Source: Gammaproteobacteria bacterium (GTDB lineage: Bacteria > Pseudomonadota > Gammaproteobacteria > CAISUE01). Taken from it: DNA of 5,705 nt. The stretch covers positions 1 through 5,705 of the forward strand of contig CANCKG010000055.1 in NCBI GenBank assembly GCA_947378515.1. The letters run 5' to 3'. A program made the translations under genes and the position numbers. Positions 1 through 4,926 of the stretch are shown here, one piece after another (the first letter of the stretch is position 1; each line of letters opens with the position of its first letter). The notes under the pieces were generated by a model that was given only the letters and a program-made list of their open reading frames with translations, ran no database searches and had not been told where the DNA came from.

Positions 1-1
1 G

Positions 2-106
2 CTCAATGCTAACAAAAAGCCACAACCGACAGACATCACGCCCCATCATCAAGTCAGCTGTTTAGCCGAACTTGAACAATGGCTGCGTGATGTAACGCTA
101 GTTTAA
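2..106 (+). CDS. C-terminal end of an unrecognised protein (5' end outside window)
   Basis: One plus-strand frame is open from the left edge to a TAA at 104-106 and gives 34 residues ending QWLRDVTLV. The tail is hydrophilic, then has a short amphipathic stretch (CLAELEQWLRDV) that looks like a natural C-terminal helix. No motif identifies a family. The other two plus frames are closed early (TAA at 10-12 in frame 1), which slightly favours this one. The piece is short enough that chance openness is possible. No convincing terminator follows; the stop lies in the loop of a weak 5-bp stem at 100-113. Confidence 0.4.
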   Translation, partial: LNANKKPQPTDITPHHQVSCLAELEQWLRDVTLV

Positions 107-149
107 GCAAACTTTCACGCAACCAAATGCTTCGTAGAGGACAAAAAAC

Positions 150-274
150 CAGCAATTCTCGATGAAGCCTCTAGCCCTGATGCAGCGGCACTTTAAAGAT
201 TTTCATTTCGTAGACTTTGACCATTAAAACCGATAGCAGTGCGGGTTATAGCGGGTTTTCACCGAGAATTGCTG
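150..274. repeat. 125-bp non-coding segment bounded by 17-nt inverted repeats
   Basis: The arms 150-166 and 258-274 are reverse complements with one mismatch; the outer 12 bp (CAGCAATTCTCG / CGAGAATTGCTG) are perfect. The 91-bp interior holds a nested 5-bp pair (GCACT 188-192 with AGTGC 238-242) and two tandem copies of GCGGGTT at 241-247 and 251-257, 10 bp apart. No reading frame of useful length crosses the region on either strand. It could be a folded RNA or 5' leader element, or a small MITE-like element, but no flanking target-site duplication is visible. No known RNA family is recognised. The rest of 107-444 holds only the promoter and operator candidates listed separately. Confidence 0.4.
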
Positions 275-291
275 ATCGCGTAAGGAGTCAC

Positions 292-322
292 TTGCTTAGA
301 TTTACGCAAGATATGTTAAAAT
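292..322 (+). promoter_or_regulatory. Possible upstream extended -10 promoter for the HTH/S24-like gene
   Basis: TAAAAT at 317-322 is preceded by TGT at 314-316, giving an extended -10 form. A poor -35 (TTGCTT, 292-297) lies 19 bp upstream. A 5-bp inverted pair, CTTGC 291-295 and GCAAG 306-310, overlaps the -35 and could be a protein-binding site. The same TGnTAAAATG pattern recurs upstream of opgG. This is weaker than the promoter at 340-369. Confidence 0.3.
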
Positions 323-339
323 GTGGCGAATAGATACGA

Positions 340-369
340 TTGTCAGATATAAATTTTACGTGAGATAAT
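340..369 (+). promoter_or_regulatory. Sigma70-like promoter for the HTH/S24-like regulator
   Basis: TTGTCA (340-345) matches the -35 consensus at 5 of 6 positions, and GATAAT (364-369) matches the -10 consensus at 5 of 6, with an 18-bp spacer. The predicted transcription start is near 376, leaving a leader of about 70 nt before the ATG at 445. This is the best promoter match seen in the window. Confidence 0.5.
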
Positions 370-379
370 TATTCATTTA

Positions 380-391
380 AGATGAGCATCT
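380..391. promoter_or_regulatory. Candidate operator palindrome just downstream of the predicted transcription start
   Basis: AGATG-AG-CATCT is a dyad with 5-bp arms and a 2-bp centre, in AT-rich flanks. It would fall at about +4 to +15 of the promoter at 340-369, where a bound repressor would block transcription. CI/Cro-type regulators commonly control their own promoters, so the adjacent HTH protein is the natural candidate ligand. A 12-bp dyad in AT-rich DNA can also occur by chance. Confidence 0.3.
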
Positions 392-444
392 ATAAATATT
401 TTAAATTAATACCTTGCCAATCATGAATAAAATTGGAATAAAAA

Positions 445-1098
445 ATGACTTTGCATAAATCTATAAAAGAAATCTTAACGCTACTTGTTGATCTGCATGA
501 CCTTAATGAAAGCGAATTATCTCGAAACGCCAAAGTATCGCAGCCAACCATTCATCGCTTATTAAGTGGAGCGACACCGGACCCCCGCATTTCAACCCTA
601 AAATTATTAGCGCTATACTTTCAAGTCACAATTGGGCAACTCGTAGGCGTCGAACCTTTACCCTGTAACGAAGCGAAACCTCATGCGAAACACCTAGTTC
701 GCTTACCGTTAATCCCCTGGGAGCAAGCTCATCAGTGGCAACATTTGACAGTTAATTTCGCGCCTGGAAACTGGACTTATTGGACCGCCAGTCAATATGC
801 TAATAGCTCACAAAGCTATGCCTTATGCATTCCCCATCTCCATTCGTCAGCGCCTTTCACCAAAAATACCATGATTGTGGTTGATCCCAGCATCACGCTT
901 GCAAACGATCAACATGTGGTGGTGCATCGTTTATCGGATCAATCGATCACCATCAAAAAACTTATTTTTGATGGTGATGATCAGTGGTTAATTCCCTTAA
1001 ATGAACAACTAAAAGCCTGCCGTTGTGATGCCGACCATACTATTTGCGGGGTAATTATTCAAGCCAATATGCCATTAATGCTAGCAACAACTGCTTAA
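445..1098 (+). CDS. Cro/CI-type HTH transcriptional regulator with a degenerate S24 (LexA/CI-like) domain
   Basis: A 217-residue DNA-binding regulator. Residues about 5-68 form a lambda-repressor-like helix-turn-helix domain; the motif is around ELSRNAKVSQPTIHRLLSG (24-42), followed by a helix ending in GQLVG. After a linker (70-88), residues about 125-205 resemble the S24 peptidase fold of LexA/CI: a strand ending in VVDP (145-148), the basic strand SITIKKLIFDG (167-177) carrying the general-base lysine position (K171/K172), and LIPLNEQ (182-188). In the family pattern GDSM...VVDP the nucleophilic serine should fall near residue 133, which reads HLHSS, so His is probably in place of Ser with serines next to it. 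No Ala-Gly or Cys-Gly cleavage site is seen in the linker. It is therefore probably a repressor that does not self-cleave, though the fold may still dimerise. The start is fixed by an in-frame TAA at 439-441; GGAA at 435-438 is the Shine-Dalgarno sequence. Targets are unknown; self-regulation is likely. Confidence 0.85.
   Translation: MTLHKSIKEILTLLVDLHDLNESELSRNAKVSQPTIHRLLSGATPDPRISTLKLLALYFQVTIGQLVGVEPLPCNEAKPHAKHLVRLPLIPWEQAHQWQHLTVNFAPGNWTYWTASQYANSSQSYALCIPHLHSSAPFTKNTMIVVDPSITLANDQHVVVHRLSDQSITIKKLIFDGDDQWLIPLNEQLKACRCDADHTICGVIIQANMPLMLATTA
946..978. repeat. Perfect 14-bp hairpin inside the HTH/S24-like gene
   Basis: ATCACCATCAAAAA (946-959) and TTTTTGATGGTGAT (965-978) are exact reverse complements around a 5-nt loop. 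The repeat encodes residues 168-178, the strand that carries the S24 catalytic-lysine position. No T tract follows on the plus strand, so it does not look like a terminator in the sense direction. Confidence 0.85.
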
Positions 1099-1108
1099 GA
1101 TTTAATGC

Positions 1109-1148
1109 ATATAGACCTATCGCACCTTCCGGTGCGATAGGTCTATAT
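1109..1148. terminator. Perfect 18-bp hairpin after the HTH/S24-like gene, possible terminator without a T tract
   Basis: The arms 1109-1126 and 1131-1148 are exact 18-nt reverse complements with a TTCC loop, starting 11 nt after the stop codon. The position fits a transcription end or an mRNA 3'-stabilising stem. The plus strand continues CTAAAATAG, with no run of T, and the other side has none either, so classic factor-independent termination is not well supported. An imperfect copy of part of the arm (TAGACTCATCGCC, 1161-1173; 10 of 13 matches to 1112-1124) lies just downstream. A REP-like or protein-binding palindrome is an alternative. Confidence 0.55.
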
Positions 1149-1209
1149 CTAAAATAGAGATAGACTCATCGCCATAGACACACGTTAAATCACAAACCTC
1201 GCATCTTGA

Positions 1210-1368
1210 ATGGCGAGCGGTACATATGCACATTTCCCATATTTTTCGTTAGTGCTTTACTGCGGCGACTAGCAACGATGGGAGGATTTCAAGGTTGGCT
1301 ATGTTTTTGGCACGATCTTTGCTCTGGTGAGTACGATTTTTATGATTCTCATTAGGAGTAACTTATGA
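1210..1368 (+). pseudogene. Possible remnant of a small membrane protein, ending in ATGA overlap with the next gene
   Basis: In one plus frame, 1273-1368 reads QRWEDFKVGYVFG followed by about 16 hydrophobic residues and IRSNL, then a TGA at 1366-1368 that overlaps the next gene's ATG. The segment has the profile of a single membrane helix flanked by charged residues. The frame continues upstream to an ATG at 1210 but is broken by a TAG at 1270-1272, and no Shine-Dalgarno sequence precedes that ATG. Another plus frame (about 1164-1355) is also open across the region without a recognisable product. It may be a decayed small gene or a chance hydrophobic frame. Otherwise 1149-1364 holds only the candidate promoter listed separately. 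Confidence 0.2.
1307..1337 (+). promoter_or_regulatory. Candidate promoter for the small secreted protein gene
   Basis: TTGGCA (1307-1312) matches the -35 consensus at 5 of 6 positions; TACGAT (1332-1337) matches the -10 at 4 of 6, with a long 19-bp spacer. The resulting leader would be about 20 nt and include the strong AGGAG site at 1354-1358. Confidence 0.3.
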
Positions 1369-1760
1369 CAAAATTAGTAGCGACAAGTTTAGCTTGTACA
1401 TTATTGACGACAGCCGCCGTTGCCGCGACGCTAAACGTCGATAATCAGACCGATAAATACTCAACCGCGCTGGTAAATGGCAAATGCCAAGGAGGCTTTC
1501 AACATTTCACCTTACCGCATCAAATGGGCGATGCTATTCCCTGGCTCATCGTGCAATTATTGTGTGGTCATAGCACTGGCAATTGTTCGGCCGATGTGTA
1601 TTTGTTTAATAGCCCCAACTGCACTGATCCAGCATCCGGTATTAAGTTAACCACAGCGACACTCGCGTTAGACACCGGCGCTATTACACCGTCCAGCGCC
1701 AGCGCCAGTGGCTATAAGATGGATACTTTTGGTAAAAATTATTACATTCACTTTGCGTGA
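1365..1760 (+). CDS. Small secreted four-cysteine protein, function unknown
   Basis: A 131-residue protein that I do not recognise with confidence. Residues 1-20 form a clear Sec signal peptide: K3, a hydrophobic core, and AVA before A21 as the signal peptidase I site. The core contains C11, but there is no lipobox ending at it, so a lipoprotein is unlikely. The mature part (about 111 residues) starts ATLNVDNQTDKYSTA, is rich in Thr/Ser/Asn, and has cysteines at 41, 67, 74 and 86, enough for two disulfides in the periplasm or outside the cell. Short strands (ADVYLFN; GYKMDTFGKNYYIHF) suggest a small all-beta fold. The start is well supported: AGGAG at 1354-1358 lies 6 nt before the ATG. The gene converges on fadL with a 6-bp gap, and its last codons lie within a shared inverted repeat. 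It has no visible partner, so its role is open. Confidence 0.8.
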   Translation: MTKLVATSLACTLLTTAAVAATLNVDNQTDKYSTALVNGKCQGGFQHFTLPHQMGDAIPWLIVQLLCGHSTGNCSADVYLFNSPNCTDPASGIKLTTATLALDTGAITPSSASASGYKMDTFGKNYYIHFA

Positions 1761-1778
1761 TACAATTTACGCAAAGTG
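1749..1778. terminator. Inverted repeat covering both convergent gene ends, possible bidirectional terminator
   Basis: CACTTTGCGT (1749-1758) pairs exactly with ACGCAAAGTG (1769-1778); one G-T and one A-T pair extend the stem to 12 bp with a 6-nt loop, TACAAT. The left arm contains the last codons and TGA of the small secreted gene. The right arm contains the last codons and TAA of fadL on the minus strand, so both proteins end His-Phe-Ala. The location suits transcription ends for both genes, but neither side has a strong T tract. Confidence 0.5.
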
Positions 1779-3110
1779 CCACGTTAATTGCACCCCGATA
1801 ACATCGGCCGAACTTTTCGACATACCATTGACGGTGGTTTGTTGCGAACCTTCGGTTTCCGTGTTGTTGATCGCGGCATTGCGAATGAATTCATGGGTCC
1901 AGCCGCCATCCAGACCGACCATCCGGGTAATTTGGTAATGGGCACCAATCGACGTGGCATAACGGTTTTCATCAGGCAAGCGTAAATTGCGATCGGCATT
2001 ATTAGTTGGTGTTTGATCAAAGCCCACCCCTGCACGCACTAACCATGCCTCATTGACGCGATAATTAGCACCCAAGCTGGCGCGCCACGTATTGTGAAAA
2101 TTTTGCGGTAGATTGACATCAATAGTCCCAGGACCAAATGTCGTCGGATCCAGCACTACCACATTTTGCAAATTAAGATTCTTGAAAACATCCCATTGGG
2201 TATAAGTAATTGTCCCCAGTAGAGACCAAGCATTACCAAAATTATGATACGCGCTCAACATAGTATTGGCTGGCTGCCGAAACTTAACGCTCGCCGTATT
2301 GTCATGATAAGACGGTGGGGTCGAACTGCTACCGATGGCCAATGGCCCGGTAAAGGTACTGTTGCCAGTGGCAGCAAAGGCGACTTGAGAATGATAAGCA
2401 AGACCGAAACGCGTCTGCGGTGATACTTGATAAAGCACCCCACCGTGATAACCATAACCCCACGCATAAGCCTTATTTTGACTCAAAGTATCCGTATCGA
2501 TTGACGTATCGGCGGGATTAAACGTTGCGTAGTTATTCAATTGAGCACTCAAGCGCTCAATATCAGCCCCCAAACCCAATGACCAGTGACGCGTTAAAGC
2601 CAATCCTAAGCTAGGCGCGATATCCAGAGTATTAAGTGCTGTCTTGGTGGCATTGTATTTAACATACGTATCGCTTTGATAATTGGTCGATAAGCCCATC
2701 GGCGTGACCAACGATAAACCTGCCACTAACCCATCCGCTAATGGATAAGCGAGATGAAAAGCCGGAATCACATTTCCAGAGCCACCCCGGTTATCCGTCA
2801 CCTGTTGCGTAGTGTTTGCCCCTGCCGCGGCATTGATATAATTCACACTGCCGGAATACTGAGTATTTAATTGAATATAATTAGCAGCCAGAACAAGCTC
2901 TGGTATTTTTAAACGTACCAAGCCAGCCGGATTATAAAAGTTCGTGCTCGCATCTTCGGCAATCGCCGCACCCCCTGCCCCAAAATCTCCTGTTTGAACG
3001 GCATTTTGTTCTTGCAACATAAATCCTGCCGCCATGGCGGCAGGATTTACCACCGATAAAACAACCATAACTAACTGCGATCGCACAAAAATAGGCAATA
3101 AAGATTTCAT
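1767..3110 (-). CDS. fadL: FadL-family outer-membrane transporter for long-chain fatty acids or other hydrophobic compounds
   Basis: A 447-residue outer-membrane beta-barrel of the FadL/TodX (OMPP1) family, which moves long-chain fatty acids or aromatic hydrocarbons through the barrel wall; the substrate here cannot be read from sequence. Residues 1-27 are a Sec signal peptide (basic start, hydrophobic core, AMA before A28). The mature N terminus GFMLQEQNAVQTGDFGAG followed by DASTNFYNPAGL (about 53-64) is the family's hatch region with the NPAG signature. Later blocks also fit: LVTPMGLSTNY, a barrel strand near LDIAPSLGLAL, TYTQWDVF, RAGVGFDQTP and RLPDENRYATSIGAHY. The length matches the usual 420-450. 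The last residue is Ala, with Phe second to last, instead of the common terminal Phe. The start at 3110 is chosen because GAGG lies 7 nt upstream (3121-3118) and a signal peptide follows directly; a longer form from TTG at 3245 lacks both. It diverges from lnt and converges on the small secreted gene. Confidence 0.93.
   Translation of the reverse strand: MKSLLPIFVRSQLVMVVLSVVNPAAMAAGFMLQEQNAVQTGDFGAGGAAIAEDASTNFYNPAGLVRLKIPELVLAANYIQLNTQYSGSVNYINAAAGANTTQQVTDNRGGSGNVIPAFHLAYPLADGLVAGLSLVTPMGLSTNYQSDTYVKYNATKTALNTLDIAPSLGLALTRHWSLGLGADIERLSAQLNNYATFNPADTSIDTDTLSQNKAYAWGYGYHGGVLYQVSPQTRFGLAYHSQVAFAATGNSTFTGPLAIGSSSTPPSYHDNTASVKFRQPANTMLSAYHNFGNAWSLLGTITYTQWDVFKNLNLQNVVVLDPTTFGPGTIDVNLPQNFHNTWRASLGANYRVNEAWLVRAGVGFDQTPTNNADRNLRLPDENRYATSIGAHYQITRMVGLDGGWTHEFIRNAAINNTETEGSQQTTVNGMSKSSADVIGVQLTWHFA
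3020..3049. repeat. Perfect 30-bp palindrome at the fadL signal-peptide cleavage region
   Basis: The halves 3020-3034 (TAAATCCTGCCGCCA) and 3035-3049 are exact reverse complements with no spacer. As RNA this gives a GC-rich 13-bp stem with a CATG loop. It encodes fadL residues about 22-30 (NPAAMAAGF), spanning the predicted cleavage site. No T tract follows in the fadL sense direction, so an mRNA structure or a DNA cruciform is more plausible than a terminator. Confidence 0.9.
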
Positions 3111-3244
3111 GGCATAGCCTCGTGAGTTAACTGAAGCCAGACCTAATGCAAGAAATACGCCAATCATCGATAAAAATAGAGGTAGGCAGCGAAGAAAAAG
3201 TAGACTATGCTTAGCATTTTTTTCAACAGACTCCCTAAGGCCCA
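3111..3244. promoter_or_regulatory. Divergent fadL/lnt regulatory region
   Basis: These 134 bp must carry the start signals for both genes. On the fadL side, GAGG (3121-3118) is a good ribosome site; a possible minus-strand promoter is TTGAAA (3226-3221) with a weak -10, TACTTT (3202-3197), 18 bp away. On the lnt side, TAAGG at 3236-3240 lies 4 nt before the ATG; no convincing plus-strand promoter is seen. An odd-centred dyad ATGCT-T-AGCAT at 3207-3217, followed by seven T in total (3217-3223), may be a binding site. No match to a FadR-type operator was recognised. Confidence 0.4.
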
Positions 3245-4786
3245 ATGACTAAGCCAACTTTTTTAAACCAAGGAAAGACGTCAACCCTCTGGCCTTACCT
3301 AATTGCCCTCATTGCCGGTGGGTTGTTACCACTAGCCTTTGCCCCTACCCATATTTTTTGGTTAAGTATCGTTTGCCCGGCGGCGCTGATTTCACTGTGG
3401 TTACGTGCTACTGCTAAAAAATCCGCCGGTATCGGCTTTCTCTTTGGTTTAAGTTTTTTTGGAGTAGGAGTAAGTTGGATTTTTAATAGTATCTATGTCT
3501 ACGGCAATACCAATATCTTAATCGCTTTTCTCATTACCTTCGCTTTTGTCAGTGTCTTAGCCAGTTTCTTTGCCCTTAATGGCTATTTATTACAAAAATT
3601 TTTCGCACCCCTCTCGGTTGCTAAACTATTGATCGCCTTTCCTGGCATCTGGGTCTTACTGGAATGGTTACGCAGCTGGATTTTCACCGGCTTTCCCTGG
3701 TTATTATTGGGCCACTCAGCCGTCTCCTCACCCATTTCTGGCATGATTCCGATCATCGGTGTCTATGGTTTAAGTTTTTTAATCTTAGTTTTGAGTGGCT
3801 TATTAGTGCTAGCCGCCAATCCGCGTATTACCAACCCAACCGGTGAGACGGTTAATTGGGGTAAGAGTAATATCGCCGGCTTTGCGTTATTGATTCTTAT
3901 CGGATTTGCTAATTTCAGTCATTATTTACATTGGACAAGCTTAAATCCTACCCCGTTACGTACCAGTATCGTACAAGGCAATATTGCGCAAGAATTACGC
4001 TGGGACCCTACCGAAGTCCAAGCAATTATTCAACGCTATCAAAGCATCAGTAAGACATTAACTCATTCACAATTACTCGTTTGGCCAGAAGCCGCGATTC
4101 CGCTAACACCCACGCAAGCACCGCTGCTGTATGCTGAGTTCGCTAAAGCAGCTTTAGCGAACCACGCTAGCTTATTACTTGGCGCACCCATCCTTAGCTC
4201 TGAGGGTTATCACAATAGCGTCATTGCCTTAGGAACGGGAACCGGTACGTATTTCAAGCGTCATTTGGTACCTTTTGGTGAATACATACCTTTTGAACAG
4301 CAATTGCGTGGCTTAATTGGCTTTTTTAATTTACCGATGTCTGATTTAATTGCCGGTGAAGTAAAGCAACCCTTAATAAGCGTTGATGGCATTCCCACCG
4401 GGGTCTTTATTTGTTATGAAATTGCTTACAATGCCTTAGTCCGTCAAGATTTACCAATGGCACAATTTTTGGTTACCGTGTCTGACGATGCTTGGTTTGG
4501 TCATTCGCTCGCCCCGTGGCAACACTTACAAATTGCCCAATTTCAAGCTGCCGCCACGTCAAGAAGCATGATTTTTGCCAGCAATACCGGCAGCAGTGCT
4601 TTCATTGATTCCAAAGGGATTATTACCTTGAGTATTCCGCCCGATGTTGCGGGTTCAGCAACCTTTAATGTCGTGACCGAACAAGGTGCTACCCCTTGGG
4701 TCAGATTGGGAGATACGCCATTTTTAATTTTGATTACTTTATTATTGGCATGGGCTTATCGACGCTGCCGTCGTCATAACGTGTAG
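3245..4786 (+). CDS. lnt: Apolipoprotein N-acyltransferase
   Basis: Lnt transfers an acyl chain from phospholipid to the N-terminal cysteine of apolipoproteins in the inner membrane, the last step of lipoprotein maturation after Lgt and LspA. The 513 residues match the usual length (about 510). Residues 1-225 contain hydrophobic membrane segments (about 16-33, 36-53, 62-80, 90-112, 125-148, 165-190, 208-224). Residues about 237-475 form the periplasmic nitrilase-type domain, starting LRTSIVQGNIAQELRWD. A last membrane helix lies at about 491-505 with a basic tail. The catalytic triad is intact: E282 in WPEAAIP, K338 in YFKRHLVPFGEYIP and C390 in ICYE; accessory glutamates E346 and E392 are also present. 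The downstream block DDAWFGHSLAPWQHLQIAQF and the SNTGSSAFID motif are typical. The start is the first ATG, with TAAGG 4 nt upstream. The gene is divergent from fadL, not placed behind a corC-like gene as in many proteobacteria. It carries a 25-bp palindrome at 4138-4162 in the reading frame. Confidence 0.97.
   Translation: MTKPTFLNQGKTSTLWPYLIALIAGGLLPLAFAPTHIFWLSIVCPAALISLWLRATAKKSAGIGFLFGLSFFGVGVSWIFNSIYVYGNTNILIAFLITFAFVSVLASFFALNGYLLQKFFAPLSVAKLLIAFPGIWVLLEWLRSWIFTGFPWLLLGHSAVSSPISGMIPIIGVYGLSFLILVLSGLLVLAANPRITNPTGETVNWGKSNIAGFALLILIGFANFSHYLHWTSLNPTPLRTSIVQGNIAQELRWDPTEVQAIIQRYQSISKTLTHSQLLVWPEAAIPLTPTQAPLLYAEFAKAALANHASLLLGAPILSSEGYHNSVIALGTGTGTYFKRHLVPFGEYIPFEQQLRGLIGFFNLPMSDLIAGEVKQPLISVDGIPTGVFICYEIAYNALVRQDLPMAQFLVTVSDDAWFGHSLAPWQHLQIAQFQAAATSRSMIFASNTGSSAFIDSKGIITLSIPPDVAGSATFNVVTEQGATPWVRLGDTPFLILITLLLAWAYRRCRRHNV
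4138..4162. repeat. 25-bp odd-centred palindrome inside lnt
   Basis: GTTCGCTAAAGC (4138-4149) and GCTTTAGCGAAC (4151-4162) are exact reverse complements around a single A; as RNA it forms an 11-bp stem with a 3-nt loop. It encodes about residues 298-306 (EFAKAALAN), a surface-type helix of the nitrilase domain outside the catalytic motifs. Confidence 0.85.
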
Positions 4787-4827
4787 ATTCACGCAACTAC
4801 AGTGCTGACGCGCGCAGCGTCGTGAAT
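4787..4827 (+). terminator. Hairpin directly after lnt, possible terminator
   Basis: ATTCACG (4787-4793), starting at the base after the stop codon, pairs exactly with CGTGAAT (4821-4827). Inside, ACGC (4808-4811) pairs with GCGT (4817-4820) to form a GC-rich upper stem, with a one-sided internal loop between. No T tract follows, so the terminator reading is weak. The position and GC content suggest it separates lnt from opgG. Confidence 0.35.
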
Positions 4828-4830
4828 AGA

Positions 4831-4839
4831 TGCTAAAAT
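4831..4839 (+). promoter_or_regulatory. Extended -10 promoter element upstream of opgG
   Basis: TGC followed by TAAAAT (4834-4839) is an extended -10 element; TAAAAT matches the consensus at 5 of 6 positions. No -35 lies at normal distance (CTGACG at 4805-4810 is too far), which extended -10 promoters can tolerate. The leader would be about 80 nt and include a 6-bp stem, GTTAAG 4863-4868 with CTTAAC 4878-4883, around a C-rich loop. Confidence 0.35.
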
Positions 4840-4926
4840 GGCGCGCTTTAATCATAAGCTAAGTTAAGCATACCCCCCTTAACAACCCAATGAATTAATT
4901 TTACCTTTAATTTTCAATCAGTTAAT

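Noticed and set aside
100..113. Stem AGTTT / AAACT at the end of the first partial gene as a terminator
   Set aside because: Only 5 AT-rich pairs with the stop codon in the loop, and no long T tract.
1708..2035. Short open frames on both strands over the fadL 3' end
   Set aside because: They overlap the well-supported FadL and secreted-protein genes, and show no domain, signal or ribosome site.
2540..2561. 7-bp inverted repeat ATTGAGC / GCTCAAT in fadL
   Set aside because: Short arms with an 8-nt loop are expected by chance at this scale.
3111..3245. N-terminal extension of fadL by 45 codons to a TTG at 3245
   Set aside because: No ribosome site precedes the TTG or the in-frame ATG at 3167. 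The ATG at 3110 has GAGG at good spacing and is followed at once by a complete signal peptide and a family-length protein. The hydrophobic upstream stretch is taken as a chance open frame.
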